Position numbers and translations under genes: made by a program
Source of the DNA: Ignavibacteriales bacterium
GTDB lineage: Bacteria > Bacteroidota > Ignavibacteria > Ignavibacteriales > Ignavibacteriaceae
Assembly: GCA_016707115.1 (NCBI GenBank)
Contig: JADJIH010000002.1
Coordinates: 248,001 to 312,000 of the forward strand
Length of the DNA stretch: 64,000 bases
Direction: 5' to 3'
Part shown: positions 9,046-19,161 of the stretch, piece by piece
How positions within the stretch are numbered: position 1 is the stretch's first letter
Layout: each line of letters begins with the position of its first letter
The notes under the pieces: model-generated
Seen by the model: the letters and a program-made list of their open reading frames with translations, nothing else
Told to the model about the DNA's origin: nothing
Databases searched by the model: none

Positions 9046-10422
9046 TTAGAAGAACAATGCGGTATTATAAAAAATATTTAGTGCCGCATAATTGTAACCA
9101 GCAATCATTTTAACACCAAATCGGCTATCAATTTTTATTGAGACATCCAATGAAGGAATAAATGCAAAATATTCTTTTTTAATTTCATCAGTAATCGTTT
9201 GAGTTCCTAAAGCAAGTGTTTCGCGAAAAATGGGTTGTCCGTTAGAACCATATTCGGTTCTATATTTTGCGTATGTAAAGTGCATATTGGGCGTATAGAT
9301 ATAACTATTGTAACTAAAATTAAACCCGCCTTCTATTCTTAAAAAACTATTTTCAAATATTGGAAGTGATAGTTTTAGCCCATAACTATTAAGTGAAGAT
9401 AGCTTAAACTCATCATCAAAATTCCTAATTAATTCTTGCGTAGTAAAGCTCCCCGATATAACAGTATTGTTGTACACAACTGATTCTTCACCTCTTTCTT
9501 CTGAATACCCTTTTGAATAATAACCCTGAATATCAACATAAGATAGGAAAAATGATTTTTTGTCAAAATAAAGTTTGTATCCAACGCCCAAGGAAAATTG
9601 CGGGAGTGATGTGTATTTATTCATATTTACTATATAATCAATACCGGGAAAAGTAATACTTTCTTCAAAGTTAATTGTAGTATTTACAAAAACACCGCCA
9701 ATAAAAACAGAATATTTTTTTCTGCTTTTATCCAGTATTACATCAGAAATAGAATTTATTAAAAGCTCTGATGCCTCAATATTCTTATCATCTAATAATA
9801 AATACCAGTTATCAGTTACATTGTTAACTATTTCTGCCGGAGAAGTAAGTAGTTCAGGGTTTTCCTTTACCTCAGCAAAATATCTTTTTTTATCACTCTC
9901 TATTTGGCTGCGCACATAACTATAATCGGTGTTTTCATCAAACTTCATTTTAGAATCTTTATTATAAAACATAACTATATAAAAATCTCTCAACTGTTTT
10001 TCAGCGATTGTCAAATCAACTAATTTGTCATCTTCCTTTGATCTGACAACAATGACTAATTTATTTAATTCTGGTTCAGCATTTCTAATTATCTCGTGAT
10101 TTTCAGTAGCAATTAATTTCTCAATAGTATTTTTAGCCCATTGTGTACGTGCAGAAAGCCATACCCTTTCATTAGATTTTAGAATTTCAAATAACTTAGT
10201 GTCAAACTTACTTCCATCATACTGTTGATAATATTTAAGTGTTAAATAAATCAACTCAGGGTTTAGTTCAGCATTTCTTTTCAAATTTAGATCAAGAGAT
10301 TTGCTTAAGACTTCATCAGTTAAGATATTCTCAGGAATATGTTGCCTGTAGAGTTTAAGATAATCCTGCGCTATAATATGCGAATTATAAAAAAGTACAA
10401 CAGCAAAAAAATATTTGAGCAT
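9046..10422 (-). CDS. exported protein of unknown function, probable outer-membrane beta-barrel at C-terminus
   Basis: I do not recognise a named family. The first 19 residues (MLKYFFAVVLFYNSHIIAQ) look like a Sec signal peptide. Residues of about 20-230 are helical and charged. From about 230 onward, alternating hydrophobic segments with many aromatic residues suggest beta strands (FIGGVFVNTTINF, SLGVGYKLYF, GVKMIAGYNYAALNIF), and the protein ends in Phe-Phe, as outer-membrane barrels often do. It starts 17 bases after the deiminase-like gene, so co-expression is likely. A hairpin terminator follows. The barrel call is inferred from pattern only. Confidence 0.7.
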   Translation of the reverse strand: MLKYFFAVVLFYNSHIIAQDYLKLYRQHIPENILTDEVLSKSLDLNLKRNAELNPELIYLTLKYYQQYDGSKFDTKLFEILKSNERVWLSARTQWAKNTIEKLIATENHEIIRNAEPELNKLVIVVRSKEDDKLVDLTIAEKQLRDFYIVMFYNKDSKMKFDENTDYSYVRSQIESDKKRYFAEVKENPELLTSPAEIVNNVTDNWYLLLDDKNIEASELLINSISDVILDKSRKKYSVFIGGVFVNTTINFEESITFPGIDYIVNMNKYTSLPQFSLGVGYKLYFDKKSFFLSYVDIQGYYSKGYSEERGEESVVYNNTVISGSFTTQELIRNFDDEFKLSSLNSYGLKLSLPIFENSFLRIEGGFNFSYNSYIYTPNMHFTYAKYRTEYGSNGQPIFRETLALGTQTITDEIKKEYFAFIPSLDVSIKIDSRFGVKMIAGYNYAALNIFYNTALFF

Positions 10423-10439
10423 AAGAACCCTTATAATAT

Positions 10440-12452
10440 TTATTTAATTAACAACATTTTTTTAGTTTCAATATAATCACCAGCTTTAAGTTGGTAGAAA
10501 TAAATTCCGGATGTTAGATTCTTGATACTTGATGCTGGACTAAACTCAACTTCATAACTTCCTGCATCTTTGTATTCATTAACAAGTGTTGCAACTTCTT
10601 TTCCTAATACATCAAATACTTTTAATGTTTGCCAACTGCCGACTGGAGATTGCCAACTGATTTTTGTGCTTGGATTAAATGGGTTTGGGTAGTTTTGTTC
10701 TAAAGTAAACTTTGTTGGCAAATCTAACTCGACTGAAATTACATTTGAATATTCAAATGATCCATCAAAATCAATTTGTTTTAATCTGTACTGATATTTT
10801 CTTTCAGTTAGATCATTATCAACAAAGGTATAAGATTTAGGTTCTGTTGTCGTTCCATTGCCTTTTATAAATCCAATATTCTCCCAAACTTTTAATTTTT
10901 CAATCTTTAAATCTTTTAATCTTTGGACTTCAAAACCTGAATTATTTGTCTCTGTTGCTGTAATCCAATTTAGAGTAACTGTATTTTTGATCGATGAAGC
11001 CGTAAAAGATAATAGTTCAACTGGAACAGTATTAGATACTTTAAAGTGATAATATCCATCTGGGGCCGTTAATGGTTTTGTAATTGTCTTTCCACTGTTT
11101 GATGCAGCAGAAATATAGTAAAACACTTCTGTTCCATTGGACTGAATGGGAATAAACGCAGTGAATGTATCTACCGAAATACTTGTCATTGGTAAAACGG
11201 AAAAATTTTGTGTTGTATCAGTAGTCCAATAAATGGAGGCGTTTGAAACTCCTGATTTAGTTTTTATAAACGCTTTAATTTCTATAGGATCTGCTGAAAC
11301 AATTTCACCACTAATTTTGGGATGCGAAATATAAACGGGTTCATCAACTCCAACTTCTTTTGTAATGCAGTGAATTGCACCCAAAGAGGTAATAATCGCA
11401 TTTGAATTAATTCCAACAACTCTGTAGCCAGGCATTGCTTCTCTATAGATTCTTAATGCTGTACTGTCATACTGTAATTCATAAGTTGGAACAATAACTG
11501 TTTTATTTACGATAATAGAATTAGTATAAGTTCTGTAATCCCCTGATGGTGGATACTGACCGTTTTCGGGCGGCATAGGAATCCGAACAACTTTATAAGG
11601 TCTTCCGTAACACGTTAAAAAATTATTTAATATGTATTGCAGATTTGCTTCTATCTGCGGACCATCTGCAACACCTGCAGGGTACTGCCCTACAAGCAGA
11701 GTTTCTTCATCAAGCAATTTCATATGCATATCTATATGATGAATATCATCATAAGGAAGTGTTTGCATTTTAATATATCTATCCAACCCCATAAACGTAT
11801 TCATTATCAAATCAATTTGCGTTTCTGTTTTGCCGGGATTTTCATCCAGTATTAAGTTTGATGAAAAACCTGTACCATGTCCATCTGTCATAAAATTTCC
11901 GCCTGTGGCAATAAGATCATAAGGCGGAGTTGTAGTTTGGTAGATAGGAAGATTGGTATAATTTGCAAAGTAAACCGGGACAGCATCATCGAGCGGACGC
12001 GGGCGATTGTATATCCAATCGATAATCTTTAAAGTATCCGAAACTCCTGCATAAACAGACCAAGGACCGTAATCTCTAACCCAAATTGAATTAAAAGAAG
12101 TTATAAGGAATTTTAAATTAATTAATGGAACGCCTCCAGAGGTAAGAAAACTTTTCACACTATTAGAATCGCTGCAAACTATATAAACCAAAGCTTCATC
12201 CTGGGCATAATCTACAATTTGTCTTAAGATTGTTGTGTAGGAAGTCCACGTAATAATAATACCTTGCAATTCCTCCCACTCAGCCATAGTTCTAACCGGT
12301 GTTGGCGGTGGATTTGTAAATTGCGGAAACAATTTTGGTTGATAATTCTGCCAGATAAGTTTTTCTTCTTCTGTCATTTTATGCGGAAGATCCTGAGCAA
12401 AATTTACATTAACAAATAGAACGATAAATACGAGTAGAAAAACTTTATTCAT
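10440..12452 (-). CDS. secreted peptidylarginine-deiminase/agmatine-deiminase family protein with T9SS sorting domain
   Basis: The 670-residue protein has a signal peptide (residues 1-19, ending NFAQ), a PAD_porph-type catalytic domain (about 45-370), a middle Ig/Fn-like region and a C-terminal T9SS type A domain (about 590-670, with LEQNYPNPFNPST and GIYFYQLKAGDY). Catalytic residues are visible in family order: Asp127 (WVRDYGPW), His239 and Asp241 (HHIDMHM) and Cys362 (LGAIHCITKEV). This set parallels Asp130, His236, Asp238 and Cys351 of Porphyromonas PPAD. It should hydrolyse a guanidinium group (peptidyl-arginine or agmatine) outside the cell. The T9SS tail favours a protein or peptide substrate. 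Free agmatine remains possible. Confidence 0.88.
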   Translation of the reverse strand: MNKVFLLVFIVLFVNVNFAQDLPHKMTEEEKLIWQNYQPKLFPQFTNPPPTPVRTMAEWEELQGIIITWTSYTTILRQIVDYAQDEALVYIVCSDSNSVKSFLTSGGVPLINLKFLITSFNSIWVRDYGPWSVYAGVSDTLKIIDWIYNRPRPLDDAVPVYFANYTNLPIYQTTTPPYDLIATGGNFMTDGHGTGFSSNLILDENPGKTETQIDLIMNTFMGLDRYIKMQTLPYDDIHHIDMHMKLLDEETLLVGQYPAGVADGPQIEANLQYILNNFLTCYGRPYKVVRIPMPPENGQYPPSGDYRTYTNSIIVNKTVIVPTYELQYDSTALRIYREAMPGYRVVGINSNAIITSLGAIHCITKEVGVDEPVYISHPKISGEIVSADPIEIKAFIKTKSGVSNASIYWTTDTTQNFSVLPMTSISVDTFTAFIPIQSNGTEVFYYISAASNSGKTITKPLTAPDGYYHFKVSNTVPVELLSFTASSIKNTVTLNWITATETNNSGFEVQRLKDLKIEKLKVWENIGFIKGNGTTTEPKSYTFVDNDLTERKYQYRLKQIDFDGSFEYSNVISVELDLPTKFTLEQNYPNPFNPSTKISWQSPVGSWQTLKVFDVLGKEVATLVNEYKDAGSYEVEFSPASSIKNLTSGIYFYQLKAGDYIETKKMLLIK

Positions 12453-12494
12453 AAAATCCCTTTACTATCACGATAAGATTTAGGAAAAAAAATT

Positions 12495-14376
12495 TCATTT
12501 TAACAACAACATTTTTTTAGTTTCAACAAATTCACCAGCTTTAAGCTGATAGAAATAGATACCTGATGCTGGATTCTTGATACTGGATGCTGGATTAAAT
12601 TCAACTTCATAACTTCCTGCAGTTCTAAATTCATCAACAAGAGTTGCAACTTCTCTTCCAAGAACATCAAATACTTTTAATGTTACATTGCCAGCTTTTG
12701 GTAATTGGTAACTAATAATTGTACTTGGATTAAATGGGTTTGGGTAGTTTTGTTCTAGTTTATATTCTGTTGGAATTGGATTTTTTTCATCCTCAACATC
12801 AACAACAAAAGTTGTATCGCCGTATACAGATCATTAATTACACAACCATTTAAAAGAAATATGACTCACCAAAATCATAACCATTTCTAATGTTATAGAT
12901 ACCGATCCCCTGAGCTAATTTATGATTATAACTCATCAGCCAAGAGTATTCATAAGTTCTAAAATTTCTATCTTCATTGAAAATGCTCTCACTACCCAGT
13001 TCAGAAAAATAAGTGAGAATTGAATCCCAAAACATTGTAAATCTTTGAATCAATAAACTATCTCCAACTTCTGCAGTAAAATCATCAATCACTTTTTCAC
13101 TGTCTGGATTTTGGCATTCATTATCAAACCTATACACAAGACCTTTTGCTGAATCAATCCTTTCATAAAGATAATTTGTGTATGCAGAGTTAAGATATTT
13201 TTCTTCAATCTTAAAATATTCTTTATTATTACTTAGAATTTCTTTTGATACAACTCTTCTGGTAAATGTATCTTCTGAATAGTATGGATACGACCAGTCG
13301 GTAACTTTATAAATCCAATAATTGCCAATTGCCAAAGGATAATAATTAAACACTTCTGGAGAAACTGGCATAGATTTAATAACTACTGTTGCATCCGGTG
13401 TGATCTTATAAATTTTACTCTTTGAAGCAGCATATAGAATTTCTGAATTTGGCTTTTTATAAATGCCGACTAGTTTGCTTGGTAAAGATTTATACTCAGA
13501 AAATGAATACCCATTATTAACTGATCTATAAATTTTTCTTCCATCAGCTAGATATAGAACACCAGACTGTGTTGAATCTATAGTAACATAAATTGGATTT
13601 TCACTTTGATAAGTTTTTGTCCAGGTAAACGCATTACCTTTGTTATTGGAAACATTTAATGAATATTCGCCGTAAGTCCGGTTAACACGGTAAATGTGGA
13701 ACTGGTTAATATCATAATAAAAATTTAGGTATCTATCATAAATTATATTTGAGGTATCGACAATTCCTGCATCTGACTTTACAAGCTTGCTTTCTTCATT
13801 CAAACCAAACCATATATTATCATTAAAATCAGAAATAGAGAGAAAAGTAAAATTAGCATTATATAAATTTGAGTCTTCAGGAAACGTATATCCCCCGTCA
13901 AAACTTCTAAATGTTGTAGATAAGTCTGATATAAAAACTTTTTGTGGATCCTGCCTGGAGATTTCAACAATTTCAATTGAACCAAAATGAAAAAATTTAA
14001 ATGAATCGTTAATCGCAGAATAACCGTTTAAATCCATTATAACTCTAAAACCGGTATTCAAAAAATTAACAGTGTCATTTTGAAAAAATTCAAAGTCGCT
14101 TACGGATTTTACATCCGCACTTGTTGGATACTCAATAGCATAAGCATCCATAATTTTCATTTCAAAATTACTCACGGTATTAAACTTGAAGATTGGATTA
14201 AACTGATAAAATTCTTCCGATCCTAATCGATATAATAATATAGTTTGTCCGGTTGGGCCTTCAAGTCCATCTAGCGAATGGAATTGTTGAGAATAAAGTG
14301 AGGTGATTGAGCAGATAACTAAAAGAACCAATGCTAATTTTCTTCCCGAAGATCGGGAATTCGTAAAATGTAACAT
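12495..14376 (-). CDS. secreted beta-propeller-like protein with T9SS sorting domain, interrupted by two frameshifts
   Basis: The open frame from 14376 gives 508 residues, stopping at 12850. It has a signal peptide (ending SLYSQ) and repeats of the sialidase/BNR style (FRSFDGGYTF, YRSVNNGYSF), then FNYYPLAIGNYWIYKV. Past the stop, two single-base insertions (one T in the T-run near 12855, one G near 12830) restore an uninterrupted path. It reads LLNGCVING, then VYGDTTFVVDVEDE, then a full T9SS tail with LEQNYPNPFNPST and GIYFYQLKAGEF, ending at 12495. The repaired length is about 627 residues. Errors in the assembly are the simplest explanation; a recent pseudogene is the alternative. Function is unknown. 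Confidence 0.75.
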
Positions 14377-14429
14377 AAAACCTCCCTAAAGTCTTTTCAA
14401 ACTTAGGAAATGATTTTTAGAAAGGAAAG

Positions 14430-15158
14430 CTAAATACTTCTTTGTCTTAGAATTTCAAAAAGCAGTACACCGGTTGCAACAGAAACATTTAGTGATTGGA
14501 TTTTTCCTTTCATAGGTATGCGAACAAGATGATCGCATTTATCGGCGGTAAGTTTTCTAATTCCTTTTTCTTCGTTGCCAACTATTACAGCAATTGGAAC
14601 TTTGTAATCAACTTTTGTGTAATCTTTTGCACCTTCTAAATATGAACCAACAATCCAGAAACCTTTTTGTTTTAGTTCATCAATGGTTTGTGCAAGATTA
14701 TTTATTAGAGTAATCTTAACATGTTCACTTGCACCGGCAGATGTTTTAACTACGGTTTCATTTATTGGCGCTGAATTATTTTTTGTAATAATAATTCCAT
14801 CGACTCCGCTGCAGTCCGCACTGCGTAAAATAGCACCAACGTTGTGTGTATCCTGAATTGAATCCAAAATTAAAAGAAGAGGATACTGGGATTTTTTTGA
14901 TTCGCTAATAATCTCATAAAGATCGTAATACTTCTGTTCAGATTTTGAAGCAGCAACACCCTGCGCAATTTTACTTTGGGTTATCTGTCTGAATTTTTCA
15001 AATGGAACTTGATTTACTTTGATTCCTTTTTTCTTTGCAGCAACGCGAATCGCTTCAATAATTCCGCCTTCCTGTCCAAACAAAATAAAAACCTGTGAAA
15101 CTTCTTCATCAGAATTAAGTGCTTCTAAAACTGGTTTCCTTCCAATGATCAGACTCAC
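14430..15158 (-). CDS. rlmB: TrmH-family 23S rRNA 2'-O-methyltransferase RlmB
   Basis: This 242-residue SpoU-type protein has an N-terminal substrate-binding domain (starting IIGRKPVLEAL) and a C-terminal knotted methyltransferase domain. The three SpoU motifs are visible: NVGAILRSADCSGVDG, IVGNEEKGIRKL and IPMKGKIQSLNVSVATGV. RlmB methylates the ribose of G2251 in 23S rRNA, and the N-terminal domain favours this over other TrmH members. Its ATG overlaps the stop of the preceding gene by four bases (ATGA), so the two are translationally coupled. Confidence 0.9.
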   Translation of the reverse strand: MSLIIGRKPVLEALNSDEEVSQVFILFGQEGGIIEAIRVAAKKKGIKVNQVPFEKFRQITQSKIAQGVAASKSEQKYYDLYEIISESKKSQYPLLLILDSIQDTHNVGAILRSADCSGVDGIIITKNNSAPINETVVKTSAGASEHVKITLINNLAQTIDELKQKGFWIVGSYLEGAKDYTKVDYKVPIAVIVGNEEKGIRKLTADKCDHLVRIPMKGKIQSLNVSVATGVLLFEILRQRSI

Positions 15159-15679
15159 TTGCTGTATTCCTTAGAGTATGTGAATTTTTCTTTATCAATT
15201 TCGAAAGTGCAGAATTTACTGTTGTTCTTTTTCTCCGGTAAAAATTCATTTACTATTTCAATTTCTTTTTTGAATATGTTAAAGTTTATGAGCGCGCTGT
15301 TAATGCTTCCATCCTGTTTAAGTATATTCACCGTAAACTCACCGAATAAATCCTCAAAATCAATTTCAACATTTGCTGGCTGTACTTTGGCCATATAATC
15401 GTTTAAGGCAGTTAATCCGAGCAAACTAATATCAATTGTTTTTTTCTCTTTGCGTGCTTGTGCGGTAATCTTATAATTAAGGAAGGAAAATATTTTTAAG
15501 GTTTCAACTTCAAAACGGTATTTCTGTCTTCCGTTTGTTCCATCTTTATGAAAATAAATTTTACAGTTAAACTCAATCTCAGTTTTCTTTTTAGCAGGTG
15601 TGGATTTTTTAAGTTTATCTATATTCTTTTCCCGTGCTTTGGGAATTTGAGGAACATCTTTTGGTTTCTTTAAAGCCAT
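15155..15679 (-). CDS. conserved-looking hypothetical protein, basic N-terminus
   Basis: I do not recognise this 174-residue protein. Residues 1-35 are rich in Lys and Pro. The remainder looks like a mixed alpha/beta domain with no signal peptide, membrane segment or Cys cluster. It sits tightly between hisS (one-base overlap at its start) and rlmB (four-base overlap at its end), so it is expressed with a tRNA synthetase and an rRNA methylase. The basic tail could suit an RNA-binding role, but this is only inference. Confidence 0.8.
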   Translation of the reverse strand: MALKKPKDVPQIPKAREKNIDKLKKSTPAKKKTEIEFNCKIYFHKDGTNGRQKYRFEVETLKIFSFLNYKITAQARKEKKTIDISLLGLTALNDYMAKVQPANVEIDFEDLFGEFTVNILKQDGSINSALINFNIFKKEIEIVNEFLPEKKNNSKFCTFEIDKEKFTYSKEYSK

Positions 15680-16968
15680 TAGCTTTTTATAATTGATTTA
15701 AGTTTTTCAAAATCCTCAATCTTAATTAATTGCTGTTCGCCGTTAGAAAGATTCTTAATATTAAGTTCACCACGATTAAATTCATCACCGCCAACAAACA
15801 CTACATACTTTGCATTAAATTTATTTGCTTCACGCATTTGAGCTTTAATGCTTCTGTTTAGATAATCATAGTCACAAGAAATATTTCCCTGTCTCAGTTT
15901 TGATGATAGATTAATTAGTTCGAGTTCAAGTTTAAGATCAAGTTCAAGGTTTTGTTCAGTTTTTGAATCAACTCTAATTAAATAAGCATCGATAGAATCT
16001 TGAGGTAAGTTTAAAGATTTTTCATTTTCACAAGCGAGTAATATTCTTTCCATTCCTGCAGCAAAACCAACACCAGGAGTAGCTTTTCCACCAAGTTCTT
16101 CAACAAGCAAATCATATCTGCCGCCACCGCATAATGCACTTTGCGAACCAACACTTCCGCTTACAATTTCAAAAGTAGTTTTTGTATAGTAATCTAATCC
16201 GCGCACAAGTGCAGGATCGACTTCAAATGGTATTCCAACTTTGGTTAAGTAATTCTTCACAACATTAAAATCATTCTTGCTTTGTTCATCAAGATAATCA
16301 ATCAGCAAAGGTGCATCTTTCATAATCTGCTGATCAACTTCAATTTTGCTATCAAAAATTCTTAAGATGTTTGTATCAAATCTTTTTCTGCTTTCTTCGG
16401 ATAGATTATCTTTTTTATCCTTCAAATAATCACGAAGAACATTTTTATAATTTTCTCTTACTTCAGGAATTCCAAGCGAGTTTATCTTTACAACTAAATT
16501 TTTCAATCCGAGATTTTTTAGGATGTGATAAGCAATCTGAATCATCTCAGAATCAAGTAATGGAGAAGTGCTTCCTAAAGCTTCTGCACCAAACTGATGA
16601 AACTGTCTAAGTCTGCCAGCTTGTGGTCTTTCCTGTCTGAACATCGCACCAATGTAGTAAAGCTTATTTAAAGATTGTTGTGCACCAAGTGATTGCTCAA
16701 TAAAAGATCGAACAACACCAGCAGTATTTTCAGGTCGTAATGTTATACTTGTTTCACTTCTATCTTTAAATGTGTACATCTCTTTGCTAACTATATCAGT
16801 TTCTTCACCAATACCGCGAGCAAACAATGCTGTTTCTTCAAAAATTGGAGTACGGATTTCTTTATAGTTAAATAATTGAAATGTTTCTCTGAGAAGATTT
16901 TCTAAGTAATGCCACTTCGAAATATCAACTGGCAGTATATCTTTTGTTCCGGTTATTGCTTTGATCAT
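15679..16968 (-). CDS. hisS: histidyl-tRNA synthetase
   Basis: The 429-residue class II synthetase has TGTKDILP-type start sequence, motif 2 (FRQERPQAGRLRQFHQFG), the ATP and histidine motifs RPENTAGVV and LVRGLDYYTKTTFE, motif 3 (GVGFAAGMERIL) and a C-terminal anticodon-binding domain (about 330-429). Length and motifs are standard. It charges tRNA-His. It is the first gene of a tight group with the hypothetical gene and rlmB. A hairpin repeat at 17024-17098 lies upstream. Confidence 0.97.
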   Translation of the reverse strand: MIKAITGTKDILPVDISKWHYLENLLRETFQLFNYKEIRTPIFEETALFARGIGEETDIVSKEMYTFKDRSETSITLRPENTAGVVRSFIEQSLGAQQSLNKLYYIGAMFRQERPQAGRLRQFHQFGAEALGSTSPLLDSEMIQIAYHILKNLGLKNLVVKINSLGIPEVRENYKNVLRDYLKDKKDNLSEESRKRFDTNILRIFDSKIEVDQQIMKDAPLLIDYLDEQSKNDFNVVKNYLTKVGIPFEVDPALVRGLDYYTKTTFEIVSGSVGSQSALCGGGRYDLLVEELGGKATPGVGFAAGMERILLACENEKSLNLPQDSIDAYLIRVDSKTEQNLELDLKLELELINLSSKLRQGNISCDYDYLNRSIKAQMREANKFNAKYVVFVGGDEFNRGELNIKNLSNGEQQLIKIEDFEKLKSIIKS

Positions 16969-17023
16969 GCTAAATATTGAATATTATTTGAGTGAGTAAC
17001 AATAGATGAAAAAAACTTGAATT

Positions 17024-17098
17024 GTCATTTCGACCGAAGGGAGAAATCTGACAAGTTTAATATTTAAGATTTCTCCTCCCACTGGTCGTCGAAATGAC
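17024..17098. repeat. intergenic inverted repeat, 'GTCATTTCGACCGAAGGGAG' family
   Basis: The left arm GTCATTTCGACC...GGGAGAAATCT and right arm AGATTTCTCC...GGTCGTCGAAATGAC are nearly complementary and form a long hairpin. This sequence class recurs between genes in many Bacteroidota genomes and resembles, but differs from, the GTCACACTGAGCG family elsewhere in the window. It lies between the ptsN-like stop and the hisS start. Confidence 0.85.
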
Positions 17099-17105
17099 AA
17101 CCATA

Positions 17106-17576
17106 TCACAACTCTAAAAAATGTTCTTCTTCATCACTAAAAAGTTTAACAATTTCATCAGCAGTATTAGCTTCTGTAAGACGATGTCTGAAATCATCCT
17201 TATTCATCAAGCGTGATATTCTGCTTAACAGTTTTATATGTGTACTTATCAGGTTGTCTTTACCGACAAGTAAAAAAACTAAGTTAACAGGATTTCCATC
17301 TAATGCATCGTAATCAATACCATCTTTAATCTTACCAAATGCACCAACAATTTCTTTTACTGCATTTGTTTTTCCGTGCGGAATTGCAAATCCTTTTCCC
17401 ACACCTGTTGACATAACTTTTTCACGATCAAGAACTGCAGATCTCACCTTATCAATATCTTCTACACGCGGGTCATTCTTGAACAAATCAATCAATTCAT
17501 TAATAATTTCTTCTTTTGATTCGCCATTAAGTTCGGGAATTATAAATTCTGGTTTTAGTAGTTCGCTTACTTTCAT
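17106..17576 (-). CDS. PTS IIA-type (fructose/nitrogen PTS) regulatory protein
   Basis: The 156-residue protein is a single EIIA-Fru/Ntr domain. The phosphoryl-accepting His lies in GKGFAIPHGKT (about residue 66), followed by VGAFGKIKDGIDYDALDG and VNLVFLLVGKDN, both typical. It would take a phosphoryl group from HPr or NPr and act as a regulator. No permease (EIIB/C) gene is nearby, which fits the PtsN-type regulatory class more than sugar import. Its partners cannot be named from this window. Confidence 0.9.
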   Translation of the reverse strand: MKVSELLKPEFIIPELNGESKEEIINELIDLFKNDPRVEDIDKVRSAVLDREKVMSTGVGKGFAIPHGKTNAVKEIVGAFGKIKDGIDYDALDGNPVNLVFLLVGKDNLISTHIKLLSRISRLMNKDDFRHRLTEANTADEIVKLFSDEEEHFLEL

Positions 17577-17683
17577 TTTTTCTCAGACTGGATTAACATG
17601 TAATAAAAAACATTTATCTGGCAAGTAATTTAACAATCACAGGATAGTTTTACAATGAGAATATCAGTTATATTAGATATAAC

Positions 17684-18169
17684 TTAATTCATCATTGCAG
17701 TTAATCTTACAAATGCATTTCTTGCAAGTTCATACTCGGGATTTATTTTTAATGCATCAGCATAGCACTTTAATGCTGAATACCACGAACCTTTTTTCTC
17801 ATAAATCCTACCAAGATTATAGTATGGAAAATGTCGTGGTTCATAATCCGGAGCATCAATTGCTTTCTCAAGCCAATAAACGGCTTCATCGTAGTTTTCA
17901 AGATTAATAAGATAAGAACCAATATCATTATAAGGGTTTCCGAAATCCGGATCTAAATCAATCGCAATTTTACATTCTTCGATAGCTTCTTCAAACTTGC
18001 CGTTAAGACTAAATGCCCATCCTAAATAGGTGTGAGCTCTGGGTGTTGGATAATAATTAATAGAGATTTTATAAGCTTCAATAGCATCTTTTATATTACC
18101 GCTCATATGAAGCTGATAAGCTTTATTAAAATATTCTGCTGCTAAATCTACTTTTTCTTTATTGATCAT
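17684..18169 (-). CDS. tetratricopeptide-repeat protein
   Basis: The 161-residue protein contains about four TPR units, visible as repeats of A-Y-x(n)-Y-P and DP motifs: AIEAYKISINYYPTPRAHTYLGWAF, EAIEECKIAIDLDPDFGNPYNDIG, EAVYWLEKAIDAPDYEPRHFPYYNLG and SALKCYADALKINPEYELARN. There is no signal peptide. It is likely a cytoplasmic scaffold for protein-protein contacts; the partner is unknown. It is transcribed away from folE, with a gap of about 200 bases in which I see no clear promoter. Confidence 0.85.
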   Translation of the reverse strand: MINKEKVDLAAEYFNKAYQLHMSGNIKDAIEAYKISINYYPTPRAHTYLGWAFSLNGKFEEAIEECKIAIDLDPDFGNPYNDIGSYLINLENYDEAVYWLEKAIDAPDYEPRHFPYYNLGRIYEKKGSWYSALKCYADALKINPEYELARNAFVRLTAMMN

Positions 18170-18376
18170 TTTCTAAATCATTATTGTGTTTAAGCTAGTG
18201 TATAAATAAACAATTCATTATAAAAATTCAATTTTATAAATCAGTTCGTGATTAAACTCATAAGGCTTATTCTATTATCGATATTAAATCAAAATATTTT
18301 AGCGTATCGCTTTTAAATGGAACCTTATTTAATCACAAATGGTTATAAAACTATAATCAATATAAAGGATTGTTTT

Positions 18377-19054
18377 ATGAAAGAAGGTCCGGTTAGATTA
18401 GCAGAGTTTGAAAATGAAGATTATAATCACTTTTTAAGCTCGATAGAGACTCCCATCCGCAGCGATGCCTTTGCAATTGATGATGATTTAAAAATCGAAT
18501 TGATTGAAAAGAAGTTTAAGGAGATTATGGAAGTACTGGGACTTGATTTAACTGATGATAGTTTAAAAGATACTCCGCGAAGAGTTGCAAAGATGTATGT
18601 TAAAGAAACTTTCAGCGGATTAAACCCGCAAAACAAACCGAGCGTTACTCTATTTGATAATAAATACAAGTATAATGAAATGCTTGTTGAGAGAAATGTT
18701 TCTGTTTACTCTTTATGTGAACATCATTTTGTTCCAATAATTGGGAAAGCACATATAGCATATTTCTCAAGTGGAAAAGTTGTAGGATTATCCAAGATAA
18801 ACCGAATGGTTCAGTATTTTTCTAAGCGACCACAAGTGCAGGAAAGGTTAACAGTACAAATTGCAAATGAATTAAAATCAATGCTGCAAACTGAAGATGT
18901 TGCTGTAATTATTGATGCTGATCATTTATGTGTTGCTTCACGCGGTGTACAGGATGTAAATAGTTCAACTGTTTCATCAAGTTATCACGGTAAATTTTTA
19001 AACCATAACGTCAGAGAAGAATTTCTACGATATATTTATGATGGAAAGAAATAG
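18377..19054 (+). CDS. folE: GTP cyclohydrolase I
   Basis: The protein has the FolE signatures: LKDTPRRVAKMYVKE, zinc-site SLCEHHFVPIIGKAHIAY (Cys and two His), SKINRMVQYFSKRPQVQERL and a second Cys in ADHLCVASRG. It converts GTP to 7,8-dihydroneopterin triphosphate for folate or queuosine precursors. An open frame extends to an ATG at 18317, but that has no ribosome site. The ATG at 18377 is preceded by AAAGGAT at good spacing, so I start there (225 residues). A queG gene elsewhere in the window is consistent with queuosine synthesis in this organism. Confidence 0.95.
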   Translation: MKEGPVRLAEFENEDYNHFLSSIETPIRSDAFAIDDDLKIELIEKKFKEIMEVLGLDLTDDSLKDTPRRVAKMYVKETFSGLNPQNKPSVTLFDNKYKYNEMLVERNVSVYSLCEHHFVPIIGKAHIAYFSSGKVVGLSKINRMVQYFSKRPQVQERLTVQIANELKSMLQTEDVAVIIDADHLCVASRGVQDVNSSTVSSSYHGKFLNHNVREEFLRYIYDGKK

Positions 19055-19066
19055 ATATATAACATT

Positions 19067-19140
19067 GTCACACTGAGCGAAGTCGAAGTGTGACAGATAA
19101 ATAAAATTATAAGTCATCCTTCGACTTCGCTCAGGATGAC
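19067..19140. repeat. intergenic inverted repeat, GTCACACTGAGCG family, copy 2
   Basis: Left part GTCACACTGAGCGAAGTCG followed by AAGTGTGAC, right part GTCATCCTTCGACTTCGCTC ending AGGATGAC. It sits just after the folE stop and before the convergent YHS gene, so it could insulate two converging transcripts. Confidence 0.85.
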
Positions 19141-19161
19141 AAATTAAATTAAAATTATCTT

